Below are positions 53,830-61,996 of a DNA stretch of 64,000 nucleotides, piece after piece. Position 1 is the first letter of the stretch; the number at the start of each line of letters is the position of its first letter. The notes beneath the pieces are model-generated. The model ran no database searches. It was given only the letters and a program-made list of their open reading frames with translations, and was not told the DNA's origin. Source of the DNA: Terrilactibacillus tamarindi (GTDB lineage: Bacteria; Bacillota; Bacilli; Bacillales; Sporolactobacillaceae); NCBI RefSeq assembly GCF_009718825.1, contig NZ_WNHB01000009.1, forward strand, positions 1-64,000, read 5' to 3'. The translations under genes were made by a program, and so were the position numbers.

Positions 53830-54395
53830 TCTTTTTTTATATTAAGCAAGGTATTTTCATCACTGTCGAGCATTTGAATGGCTGCAATACAGTACTGATC
53901 GTTTTCTTCGTAGCCATATTTGTCTAATATAGTAAGGTATTCGTCAATATTATTCTGATCAAAAATGGTTCCTTTGATCGCTTTCGTTAATTCCGTTTCT
54001 TTCTTTTCAGATTGAAGTAATTCATACGTAAAGATCCGGATCACATCGGCCAAATAGATATGCCAAGGAACAGAAAATAACGGAAAGTCATGTTCGTTAC
54101 AATAAGCGATCATTTCCGGTGTGACATTTTTGATAAACGGTCCTATATTTACAATCATACCGCTTGCACTGTTTTTGACGTTTTGTTTGATCAGATTAAA
54201 TAGATCTTCCTCTTCCTTTAATCCAACGCCTGTGGTAAACGTCATTTCATTCCCATGCAGAAAATCAGACATATCTAGACTCTCGACCGTATGGATCCAT
54301 CTCACTAGATTATCCAGTCCTTGCTCACCCGCGAGAAGCGTCAATTCATGGCTATTTTTCACTTTCATATAAAGTTGTCGAACAGAATTGGCCAT
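53811..54395 (-). CDS. PucR/CdaR-type regulator, N-terminal sensory part (split gene)
   Basis: The first 194 codons of the same regulator, with the PucR sensory domain (ELTLLAGEQGLDNLVRWIHT; FTTGVGLKEEED; MIAYCNEHDFPLFSVPW). It ends KEWTTVF-stop just past the A7 tract. ATG 54395 follows GGGGGAG. Last gene of the amino-sulfonate operon, 23 bases after the exporter, and its probable activator. Whether the split is real, a slippage site or a sequence error is unresolved. Confidence 0.8.
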   Translation of the reverse strand: MANSVRQLYMKVKNSHELTLLAGEQGLDNLVRWIHTVESLDMSDFLHGNEMTFTTGVGLKEEEDLFNLIKQNVKNSASGMIVNIGPFIKNVTPEMIAYCNEHDFPLFSVPWHIYLADVIRIFTYELLQSEKKETELTKAIKGTIFDQNNIDEYLTILDKYGYEENDQYCIAAIQMLDSDENTLLNIKKEWTTVF

Positions 54396-54418
54396 CACGA
54401 GCTCCCCCTTTTTTTAAA

Positions 54419-55126
54419 TTATACCAATAAGAGCAAGCCTGAGAAAAGTAGCAAAATATTGGTCAAAGCCATAAAAAGATTCTGCTTAATTCTATTAAAC
54501 AGGTAATTACCCGCAAAAATACCGATGGTGATCGGGATAATCGATAGGAGACATAGAAGTAAGATGTGTCCATTGACTTGTCCTGAAAAAGCTTGTTGTC
54601 CAAACAGAAACATGTTCAATATAGCCCAAACGGCAGCCATCGTTGCTCTGAATTCCGTTTTATCTTTAAATACAATAGCGGCATAAATAACGAGTAAGGC
54701 GCCTCCAGAAATGATCAATCCATGGATCACACCGGCCATAAGCAATAACATGAGCAAGAGGAGTTTAGGAAGGTGTAAGGACTTTCTGATACATAAGTTT
54801 TTTAAAGCAATGATAATGATTAAGATGGCGTATGAGAGAATTAAGATATGAATCGGTATTTTACTATAGATGGTCAGTCCTACCACCATGCCAATTAACA
54901 TGAGTAAGATGATTTTGGTCAATTCTCGTTTATTTATATTGTTGTAATTGCTTATCGCAATCCACATGCAGCTGATCATCGCAATAAAGTTCAATAGAAT
55001 CTTCGATAATGGGACGCCGATGACTTGGATTGAGAGTGGCATGGCAATTAATGTTCCGGCAAATCCAGTGATTGTTTGGATGGCGTTTGAATAAAACATG
55101 ATGAAGAATAATAGAATGAGTTTCAC
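54419..55126 (-). CDS. TSUP (TauE/SafE-like) anion exporter
   Basis: A membrane protein of about 235 residues with seven to eight hydrophobic segments, start of fold FYSNAIQTITGFAGTLIAMP and VIHGLIISGGALLVIYAA, both typical of TSUP exporters of sulfite and sulfonates. A longer reading from 55219 would run through a strong terminator, so GTG 55126 is preferred, although its ribosome site is weak. In this operon it would export the sulfonate alcohol (for example isethionate). Confidence 0.8.
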   Translation of the reverse strand: MKLILLFFIMFYSNAIQTITGFAGTLIAMPLSIQVIGVPLSKILLNFIAMISCMWIAISNYNNINKRELTKIILLMLIGMVVGLTIYSKIPIHILILSYAILIIIIALKNLCIRKSLHLPKLLLLMLLLMAGVIHGLIISGGALLVIYAAIVFKDKTEFRATMAAVWAILNMFLFGQQAFSGQVNGHILLLCLLSIIPITIGIFAGNYLFNRIKQNLFMALTNILLLFSGLLLLV

Positions 55127-55162
55127 GGGTCTTCGTTCCTTGTCTTTTTTATTTAAGTGCTT

Positions 55163-55211
55163 AAAAAATGTTATTTGGCTATTTCCCAATGTCGGAACAA
55201 CCAAATAACAT
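55163..55211 (-). terminator. Terminator between the alcohol dehydrogenase and TSUP genes
   Basis: ATGTTATTTGG and CCAAATAACAT with a 22-base loop, then T6 on the minus strand. Read-through would give lower expression of the exporter and regulator. Confidence 0.75.
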
Positions 55212-55222
55212 GGACTCATTTC

Positions 55223-56371
55223 TTATTTGATAAGTGCTTTTTCTTTTGTGTCATTTCCAGCTAAAGATTGATACATGACATACAACATCTCATCCGTCAC
55301 TGCGACTGGGTTATTATAGAGATTGGGATGCCGGCTTAATTTAACAAGTTGATGAATTTGATCTTCCGTTAACTGATATTTCTTTAAATCTACGGTTAAA
55401 TTCATGTCTTTTTTAAGTTGATAGATCCTATCCGCCATTTCATCTACTGAATGAAAACCTACCTTTCTAGCAAAATCTGTTAAGCGCCCATTTTCTGCTT
55501 CTTCATTCATGCGAGCAAAATAATCTAAGGTGATCCCGCAAGCTTCACCATGAGGAATGTCATAAAGGTTCGTTAACGGGAAAGAGCAGGCATGAGACGC
55601 CGCTGTTTTTGGAAGAGTAAAAGAGAGTCCTGCAATTAAACTTGCCTCACACATCTTCTCTCTTGCTTCGATATTTTCTGGATCCTTGTAAGCTGTATAG
55701 AGATAGTTGAACACAAGCTGTGCTGCATGAATGGCTAATGCATCGCAAATTGGTTGGTGTCCTTTACTCCAATAGCCTTCTAAGGCATGAGCAAGCGTAT
55801 CAATACCTACACAAGCGGTGACTCTCGGCGACATGGTAATGGTTAACTCTGGATCAATAAGTGCAATAGCTGGATAGAAATTATCCGAGTTAATCGGTCC
55901 TTTATACCCTGTTTCATAGTTTGTAAGAACGGATACACAGGTCACTTCAGAGCCTGTTCCAGCTGTTGTTGGAACGGCGATTAAAGGTAAATGTTCCTTT
56001 GGCAGCGGCAAGCCTGTTCCGTGGTACGTTGTAATGTCATCTTCGGTCAAGCAGATGGTTGCCGCCGCCTTGGCACAATCCATTGAGCTCCCTCCACCCA
56101 AAGCAATGACAAAATCACAATTATATTGTTTAATAACATCGGAACATTCCATCACATTTTTTACCGAAGGGTTAGGCATGACGTCCCCATACACGTGGTT
56201 AATAAGGCCGTTTGATTGTTCAATCATCGTTTTTACCAAGGCACTGTCTTTAAAATGATGACCACATACTATGATCCCATTTTCCTTTCCAAGTTCCTTG
56301 GCGATCATGCCTAATTCTTTTATTCTTCCATTACCAAATCGAATATCCACAGGTTGACTGTAATTCCACAT
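55223..56371 (-). CDS. Iron-type alcohol dehydrogenase, candidate sulfoacetaldehyde reductase
   Basis: A 382-residue group III (Fe-dependent) alcohol dehydrogenase with NAD binding GGGSSMDCAKA, AVPTTAGTGSEVT and metal ligands in GIDTLAHALEGYW, SHACSFPLT and DIPHGEACG. ATG 56371 follows GAGGTG; the GTG six codons earlier has no site. Between an aminotransferase, a permease and a TSUP exporter it most plausibly reduces the aldehyde from transamination, as SarD/TauF-type sulfoacetaldehyde reductases do. The substrate is inferred. Confidence 0.88.
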   Translation of the reverse strand: MWNYSQPVDIRFGNGRIKELGMIAKELGKENGIIVCGHHFKDSALVKTMIEQSNGLINHVYGDVMPNPSVKNVMECSDVIKQYNCDFVIALGGGSSMDCAKAAATICLTEDDITTYHGTGLPLPKEHLPLIAVPTTAGTGSEVTCVSVLTNYETGYKGPINSDNFYPAIALIDPELTITMSPRVTACVGIDTLAHALEGYWSKGHQPICDALAIHAAQLVFNYLYTAYKDPENIEAREKMCEASLIAGLSFTLPKTAASHACSFPLTNLYDIPHGEACGITLDYFARMNEEAENGRLTDFARKVGFHSVDEMADRIYQLKKDMNLTVDLKKYQLTEDQIHQLVKLSRHPNLYNNPVAVTDEMLYVMYQSLAGNDTKEKALIK

Positions 56372-56419
56372 GATAAACACCTCACACACGATCTATTTTT
56401 AGTTTTCTCTGATTTAAAT

Positions 56420-57826
56420 TTAATTTTTTTGTATTCTTCCTTTGAGCTTGACTTGATAATAAACTAATAATATGACTAACCAACCGATTCCACCAAAGAC
56501 GGAGATTCTCGTTAACGGCGACGTAATAATCGCAATGAGTGCTGTAATTAAGATGAGAAGTCCGATAATCGGTACCGTTGGCCAAAACTGAATTGGATAA
56601 TGTAACACTTTATTTTGTTGGTTGGCTTTTCGTCTAAATAACAATTCACTGATTAAGATCACGCCCCACGTCCAAAGCGACGCGAAAGCTGATGCACTTG
56701 TAATCCATACATAGACATTATCTGGTGCCAAATAAGTAATGAAGACACCGATCGAGATTATGGCTGCAGTGACCCATACAGCGACATGAGGAACGTCGTT
56801 TCGGTTCAGTTTGGTAAAGTTGTTAGGGTAGTACCCCTTCTTTGCCATTCCGAAAAGCATACGGCTTCCACCATACACGCCGGTATTACTCGATGAAAAG
56901 GCAGACAAGATGATAATTAAATTAACCAATCCTGCGGCAAACGGAATGCCAATTTTGGTAAACATCAAAACATAAGGACTGGCACTTTTCTCCAAGATAT
57001 ACGTCCATGGAAAGGCACAAAGCATAATTAAGATCGAGCCAATATAAAATAGAGAGATTCTTAATGCAACTGTTTGAAACGATTTTTTCAGAGTGACTCT
57101 TGGATTATGCGATTCCCCTGCTTCAACCGCCAGTGTTTCAATACCGCTATAGACTTGAACGACGAGTGAAATCGTGGCAAACACACCTAAGATTCCGTTT
57201 GGTAAAAATCCGCCATTTGACCAAAGATTCGTTAACCCAACAGCCTGTCCATGGTTAAATAGACCGGTTAAGATGATAAGAGCACCAAAGGCCATAAATA
57301 CGGTAATCGCCATGACTTTTAAAATAGCAAACCAATATTCTAGTTCACCAAATATTTTGACGCTAAGAAGATTTGAAAGTGTAAATAGAACTAACGCAAT
57401 CAGTCCAGGGATCCAAGCTGGGAAGGCCGGGTACCAATATTGAACGAGCTTTCCTATGGCAGCGAGTTCGGACATGACGGTCGCGACCCAATAAAACCAC
57501 CACATGCCTGATGTTAAAAAGCCCATCCGGTCTCCCATATACTCCCCAGCAAAATGACTAAATGAACCCGAAATCGGATTTTCCATCGTCATTTCACCCA
57601 AACAACGCATCACAATCGCCGCTAATATCCCGCAAAACACAAAACTAATTAAGACACCTGGTCCAGCCAGCTTCACCGCTGTTGCCGATCCGTAAAACAA
57701 ACCAACTCCGATAACGCCTCCTAGAGCAAGCATTTGAATATGTCTTTTCGATAAGCTCCGTTCCAGTTCTTTCTCGCCTTTCGTTTCTTCAACCCATTCT
57801 TCTTTTAACTTGGCCTGCAACTTCAT
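56420..57826 (-). CDS. APC-superfamily amino-acid permease (AAT family)
   Basis: A 468-residue, 12-TM permease with the AAT hallmark LSKRHIQMLALGGVIGVGLF near the N-terminus and LAAIVMRCLGEMTMENP. It is close to GABA/aromatic amino-acid permeases. ATG 57826 follows GGGAGGTC, 31 bases after the aminotransferase gene. In this operon it should import the amino donor, possibly taurine or beta-alanine. Confidence 0.9.
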   Translation of the reverse strand: MKLQAKLKEEWVEETKGEKELERSLSKRHIQMLALGGVIGVGLFYGSATAVKLAGPGVLISFVFCGILAAIVMRCLGEMTMENPISGSFSHFAGEYMGDRMGFLTSGMWWFYWVATVMSELAAIGKLVQYWYPAFPAWIPGLIALVLFTLSNLLSVKIFGELEYWFAILKVMAITVFMAFGALIILTGLFNHGQAVGLTNLWSNGGFLPNGILGVFATISLVVQVYSGIETLAVEAGESHNPRVTLKKSFQTVALRISLFYIGSILIMLCAFPWTYILEKSASPYVLMFTKIGIPFAAGLVNLIIILSAFSSSNTGVYGGSRMLFGMAKKGYYPNNFTKLNRNDVPHVAVWVTAAIISIGVFITYLAPDNVYVWITSASAFASLWTWGVILISELLFRRKANQQNKVLHYPIQFWPTVPIIGLLILITALIAIITSPLTRISVFGGIGWLVILLVYYQVKLKGRIQKN

Positions 57827-57857
57827 GACCTCCCTCTATAAACAAGATAGATTCCGA

Positions 57858-59213
57858 TTAAAACAAATAGGTTTGATCAACCCAAGTCAACACTTCATCT
57901 AAAATTGGCAGAGTCTCTAATAACTGTTCTTTCGTTATGATAAGCGGTGGACAAATATTGATGTTATTTTCACGTCCAAAGGTGGAGAAACCTTTTTCTT
58001 TTAATTTGCCCATGATGGTAGACATAATGTTGTTAGGTGTACCATACGGCACGAGCGGTTCACGTGTTGCTTTGTCTTTGACGAGTTCAAGTGCTGAGAA
58101 GAGTCCGATATATCGAACATCACCTACGCAAGGATGTTTTTCTTTCATTCCTTCTAAAAATTCACCTAGATACTGCCCCACTTCATTGACGTGATCTAAA
58201 ATTTGATGTTCAAAGTAATAATTGACAGACGCTACACCCGCCGCACAGGCTAATGTATGACCGCTATACGTTAAGCCGCACTGCAAGACATTGTCTTCAA
58301 AATATTTGGAGACCTTATCGCTTACGATAACTCCGCCGAGCTGAACATAGCCGCACGTCACGCCTTTTGCAAAAGTAATTAAATCAGGTTCAATACCCCA
58401 ATGTTGGAAAGCAAACATTTTTCCAGTACGACCAAACCCAGCCATCACTTCATCACAAATCATTAAGATGCCATATTTATCACATAACTTTCTAACACCT
58501 TGTAAGTAACCTTCTGGTGGAATAATGACCCCATTTGCACCCGTAATGCTTTCTAGTAAAATAGCGGCAATGGCGTTCGGACCTTCATAAATGATTTGTT
58601 CTTCTAATTGGTGAAGATAATAGTTTGTTGCTTCTTCTTCATCTGCAAATTTGATTTTTTCATGATAGATATACGGATCGAAAAATTTGATAAAACCGGA
58701 AGCTGCTGGACTTTCAGCTGCAAATCGTCTTGGATCACCTGATGCATTTGCGGCCCCTAAAGACGCTCCGTGATACGATCTATATCTGCTTAAAATTTTA
58801 CTTTTACCTGTCACCATGCGTGCCATCTTGATTGCATTTTCATTCGCTTCGGCCCCGCCATTCGTAAAGAACACCCTCGAATAATTGTCACCTGCGATAT
58901 CTACTAACATTTTCGCTAATTTTGCTTTTGGTTCCGTCGCATAAGCCGGCGCCATAAATGCCATTTTATCGACCTGCTCATGGATTGCATTAATAATTTC
59001 TTTATTGTTGTGACCTAAGTTCGTACACACCAACAAGGAACTCATGTCAGTATATCGTTTGCCTTGGTAATCCCAGAAATAAATGCCATCTGCTTTTTCA
59101 ATAGCTAAAGCCTTGTTTCCTTGTTTTGACCAAGAATGCATCACATAATCTTTATCTAAATCTTGAATTTCTTCACCCGTTAATACTTGATCCGCTTTTA
59201 AAACATCAACCAT
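57858..59213 (-). CDS. Class III PLP aminotransferase, taurine/omega-amino acid type
   Basis: A 451-residue fold-type I aminotransferase. The PLP lysine lies in LITFAKGVTCGYVQLGG and the cofactor Asp in MICDEVMAGFGRTGKM; TNGGAEANENAIKMAR binds phosphate. The N-terminal HSWSKQG motif and overall sequence resemble taurine aminotransferases (Toa/Tpa). ATG 59213 follows GGAGGG; the ATG at 59228 lies in that site. It is first in the operon and would transfer the amino group of taurine to 2-oxoglutarate or pyruvate, giving sulfoacetaldehyde. Beta-alanine or GABA are alternatives. Confidence 0.88.
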   Translation of the reverse strand: MVDVLKADQVLTGEEIQDLDKDYVMHSWSKQGNKALAIEKADGIYFWDYQGKRYTDMSSLLVCTNLGHNNKEIINAIHEQVDKMAFMAPAYATEPKAKLAKMLVDIAGDNYSRVFFTNGGAEANENAIKMARMVTGKSKILSRYRSYHGASLGAANASGDPRRFAAESPAASGFIKFFDPYIYHEKIKFADEEEATNYYLHQLEEQIIYEGPNAIAAILLESITGANGVIIPPEGYLQGVRKLCDKYGILMICDEVMAGFGRTGKMFAFQHWGIEPDLITFAKGVTCGYVQLGGVIVSDKVSKYFEDNVLQCGLTYSGHTLACAAGVASVNYYFEHQILDHVNEVGQYLGEFLEGMKEKHPCVGDVRYIGLFSALELVKDKATREPLVPYGTPNNIMSTIMGKLKEKGFSTFGRENNINICPPLIITKEQLLETLPILDEVLTWVDQTYLF

Positions 59214-59264
59214 TTGATATCCCTCCATATTTAAACTAAAACTTCAGTTATTTTATATCGTGTG

Positions 59265-59280
59265 TTTGTGCTCAAGCACA
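59265..59280. promoter_or_regulatory. Palindromic operator, proximal copy
   Basis: TTTGTGCTCAAGCACA contains TGTGCTC-A-AGCACA, a palindrome matching the distal copy at 59446. It lies about 50 bases before the aminotransferase start. An adjoining inverted repeat (ACATAACCC... GGCTATGT, 59278-59301) may extend the site. Confidence 0.6.
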
Positions 59281-59628
59281 TAACCCTCCGGAAGGCTATG
59301 TTCAGTCAATGGTAAAGGTAGCTAATCTTTATCAAAAAAACGCTTTGTTAAATCATAAATAAAGCCAGCAATAAATAATTTTTTACTATACAAATCATTA
59401 TATATTTTTAGAATTTTATTACAATGAGACTGCAGCTTAAGAATCTTTGTGCTCGAGCACAAAGTGGATTGGGAATTTATTTTCTCTTTAGCATTAATCA
59501 ATTTTCTTTCAAGGGGTACAGAAATTGGAATAACAATCATTACACCTATATAAAAACAAAAAAACAGACGCCCTCTTTTTAGAAAGCGTCTTTTTGAAAC
59601 ATCTCTATATAAACTTTAAAGCCCAAAC
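59281..59628. promoter_or_regulatory. Operon upstream region with distal 18-bp perfect palindrome
   Basis: TTTGTGCTCGAGCACAAA at 59446-59463 is a perfect 18-bp palindrome sharing the GTGCTC-GAGCAC core with the site at 59265, about 180 bases away. This spacing suits looping or an upstream activator such as the PucR regulator of the operon. A 72-codon minus-strand ORF here has no ribosome site and is not called. A terminator for ywbE is at 59560-59596 (AGACGC and GCGTCT, then T-runs). Confidence 0.6.
59560..59596 (-). terminator. Terminator of ywbE
   Basis: AGACGC and GCGTCT stem with inner pairing; on the minus strand T7 follows. Confidence 0.7.
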
Positions 59629-59820
59629 TCACTTAATCTGCTGCACACGTCCAACAATCCCATTTTCTAACATCACTTTAATGCCACGATGATGAACGGC
59701 TGAATTAGTCAGAATTCTTTTAACTTTACCTTCTGTTAATTTTCCCGATCTTTGATCCTGTTTTTGTACGACCATCACTGTTGCTCCAATATGAATATCT
59801 GCGCGTTTTGTTCCATCCAT
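59629..59820 (-). CDS. ywbE: YwbE family small protein (DUF2196)
   Basis: A 63-residue protein with KKQ/QKQDQRSGKLTEGKVKRI-type sequence and a GIKVMLENGIVGRVQQI end, matching B. subtilis YwbE. ATG 59820 has GAGGTG at good spacing; an ATG five codons upstream has none. The fold is a small beta-barrel (SH3/KOW-like), suggesting nucleic-acid or ribosome contact, but no function is established. Confidence 0.85.
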   Translation of the reverse strand: MDGTKRADIHIGATVMVVQKQDQRSGKLTEGKVKRILTNSAVHHRGIKVMLENGIVGRVQQIK

Positions 59821-59835
59821 TCTAATACACCTCAA

Positions 59836-60245
59836 TCTTATTATTTTTCAAATCACTTATTTAAAGTTTTCTATTCAATTAGGGGTTTCATTCTATACTA
59901 GTATAAAAGTTATATCCATAAAAGAAATACTGCAACCCTCCCCATCCGTTCCACTCATCTTCTCGTTCAGTAACCTTCAACAAATTAATCCTCATTATTT
60001 CATAATTTACAGGATACACACTTTTTCACTTTAATAACTTGTTAATCCAATACCTGTTTTTTTATATACCAGAGCTTCTCAATGAGTTTTATGTGGTTCC
60101 ATTCAAAATTCATTCTATCTTATTATTTGATCAAAACTAGTTTATAATGCTCTATATTTATAGTATGCTAGTTTGATAGAAATGAATAAAATGCATATCC
60201 TCCTAAGCCAATTCGAACTTATAAAAATAAAAAGGACTTGTTAAT
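59836..60245. other. Gene-free divergent stretch
   Basis: About 410 AT-rich bases between divergent ywbE and the exonuclease gene. A TATAAT at about 60141-60146 could be the -10 of the exonuclease promoter, but no good -35 accompanies it. Confidence 0.35.
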
Positions 60246-60836
60246 ATGAATGAAATAAAAACCGGATATCGTCATGATTATGCCGATTATATGAAATATA
60301 AAAAATGCAAATCTCTTCCCCCAGATTTTATTGTCATCGATTTTGAAACCACTGGATTAAGTCACAAATCGTGTGAGATTATCCAAATGGCAGCTATTAA
60401 ATATATCGATGGTGAAGAGAGCGAGCGTTTTGTCACTCTTGTCCAACCCTTTGGATCGATATCAAGTCACATTACACGAATAACCGGCATTTCGAATGAA
60501 GATGTGGCTACCGCACCGCTAATTGATGAGGTCTTGCCTGCGTTTGTACAATTTCTAGAAGATCATGTAATTATTGCTCATAATGCCTCATTTGATATGA
60601 AGTTTCTCTTACATAACGCGTACCATTTAGGATTAGATCAACTTGAAAACCATGTTATTGACACCGTCCAACTTGCAAGAAAGCATATGAAAGATGTGCG
60701 AAATCACAAGTTAGAAACGCTGAAGATCGCCTTAGGCTTATCTAATATGATATCACATAGAGCAGATACTGATTGCATGGTCACAGCTGAAGTTTATAAA
60801 AAATGTAGAGATCATTATATGATCGGGACAAACTAA
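60246..60836 (+). CDS. DnaQ-like DEDDh 3'-5' exonuclease
   Basis: A 196-residue free-standing exonuclease related to DNA polymerase III epsilon. Catalytic residues are Asp32 and Glu34 in VIDFETTGL, Asp117 in HNASFDMKF, His171 and Asp176 in HRADTDC. It probably trims DNA or RNA 3' ends in repair or turnover. ATG 60246 follows AAAGGA. In Firmicutes the replicative proofreader is usually within PolC, so this is an accessory exonuclease. Confidence 0.9.
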   Translation: MNEIKTGYRHDYADYMKYKKCKSLPPDFIVIDFETTGLSHKSCEIIQMAAIKYIDGEESERFVTLVQPFGSISSHITRITGISNEDVATAPLIDEVLPAFVQFLEDHVIIAHNASFDMKFLLHNAYHLGLDQLENHVIDTVQLARKHMKDVRNHKLETLKIALGLSNMISHRADTDCMVTAEVYKKCRDHYMIGTN

Positions 60837-61020
60837 AAGATCACAATACGTGGGATAAACATAATATCAATGTCTTGTTCCATACTTTCTGACGGTATCG
60901 ACTGATTTTTTTTACTTTCGATTTAAAAACAAATGACACTAAGACTTTTTGTGCCTTTCTTTCCTTTATCAGACATGTTACAGTTAGTTAGAATAATTAA
61001 AGAAAGAGTAGGTATGTACT

Positions 61021-61404
61021 ATGATCGAAGTGAAAAGTTCTCCCATTAGTAACGGAGAATTTAATAGAGGAGTCTTCGCTACTTGCGATATAAAAAAAGG
61101 AACGCTGATACATGAAGCACCCGTCATTGCTTACCCTAATGAAGAGCATGAACATATCGAAAAAACATTAATCGGGGATTACGCTTTTCAGTATGGCATC
61201 AACCATACGGCCATTCTTCTTGGTTATGGTATGCTTTTCAACCATTCCTATGAGCCGAATGCAAATTATAAGATCAATTTTGATAATCACACGTTTGACT
61301 TCTATGCTTACAAGGATATTAAAGCAGGCGAAGAGATTTTTATCAACTATAACGGCGAAGTCGATAATAAAGATCCGTTATGGTTTGAAGAGGAAGAGGA
61401 ATAA
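61021..61404 (+). CDS. Small SET-domain protein (putative lysine methyltransferase)
   Basis: A 127-residue protein with the SET signature in order: NRGVFATCDIKKGTLIHEAP, then LLGYGMLFNHSYEPNA and IKAGEEIFINYNG, which bind SAM and the target lysine. It lacks pre-SET and post-SET cysteines, as in minimal bacterial SET proteins. The target is unknown. The stop codon lies inside the first bases of a dispersed repeat copy. Confidence 0.85.
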   Translation: MIEVKSSPISNGEFNRGVFATCDIKKGTLIHEAPVIAYPNEEHEHIEKTLIGDYAFQYGINHTAILLGYGMLFNHSYEPNANYKINFDNHTFDFYAYKDIKAGEEIFINYNGEVDNKDPLWFEEEEE

Positions 61405-61455
61405 AGTGAAACTTCCATCAGTGGGGGTTTTACTTGCCGTTAAGGCGGGATAAAT
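61401..61455 (+). repeat. Dispersed structured repeat, internal-deletion copy C
   Basis: 55 bp starting ATAAAGTGAAACTTCCATCA and ending TAAGGCGGGATAAAT. It keeps both ends of the 146-bp copy at 11430 but lacks about 90 internal bases, including the 3' arm of its hairpin. Its first bases supply the stop codon of the SET gene. Confidence 0.75.
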
Positions 61456-61495
61456 CAAATCCACCTTGTTCATATCGATGAATAAGGTGGATTTG
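61456..61495. terminator. Bidirectional terminator
   Basis: CAAATCCACCTT and AAGGTGGATTTG form a 12-bp stem between the SET gene and the convergent transporter pair. Confidence 0.7.
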
Positions 61496-61526
61496 TTATA
61501 TTACCGTAAGTTATAGTCGTTCACTA

Positions 61527-61985
61527 TCAAAACTTACCTGTAAATCTAAAACTGAGTTCTGCCATGATCGTTGAAATAACGAAGGTGCCTGTATAAACTA
61601 CGAAAGATATAACGACAATTCTCCATCCCAACTTTTTAAATTCATGTAAGTCTTTGCCAAATGATAAACCGGCATAGGCTAGTATTGGTGTGGCTAATGC
61701 TAAAAAGTTGACGTTTCCTGTTTCTTTAATTATCCATTCACTTCCAGGAAAGATTTTTGTTGTGATCAATAAAGCGATTAAAGAAATATAGATAACCGCA
61801 GGTAAGTTAATGGGCAATATCTTCTTTATTCCCCAACCTACAATGGTTATAAGAACAATGATTAACATGCCAGGCAATGCTTTAATGGGTGAGACATGAT
61901 ACCCTGCCCAATTACCTAATAGTGCAATAATTCCAATAATGATATATGTTAAGATCATATCCTTCATCTTTAAGTTATTTTCCAA
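61527..61985 (-). CDS. Membrane protein, partner of DUF3100 transporter
   Basis: About 152 residues with five hydrophobic segments (YIIIGIIALLGNWAGYHVSP; FLALATPILAYAGLSFG). Starts possible are GTG 61994, ATG 61991 or TTG 61985; AGAGGTG is best spaced for the TTG. It immediately follows the DUF3100 gene and is likely the small subunit of the same two-component membrane carrier. Substrate unknown. Confidence 0.75.
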   Translation of the reverse strand: MENNLKMKDMILTYIIIGIIALLGNWAGYHVSPIKALPGMLIIVLITIVGWGIKKILPINLPAVIYISLIALLITTKIFPGSEWIIKETGNVNFLALATPILAYAGLSFGKDLHEFKKLGWRIVVISFVVYTGTFVISTIMAELSFRFTGKF

Positions 61986-61996
61986 GACCATCACCT

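Noticed and set aside
59322-59540. 72-codon minus-strand ORF between the two operator palindromes
   Set aside because: It spans the distal operator, lacks a ribosome site and has no recognisable sequence.
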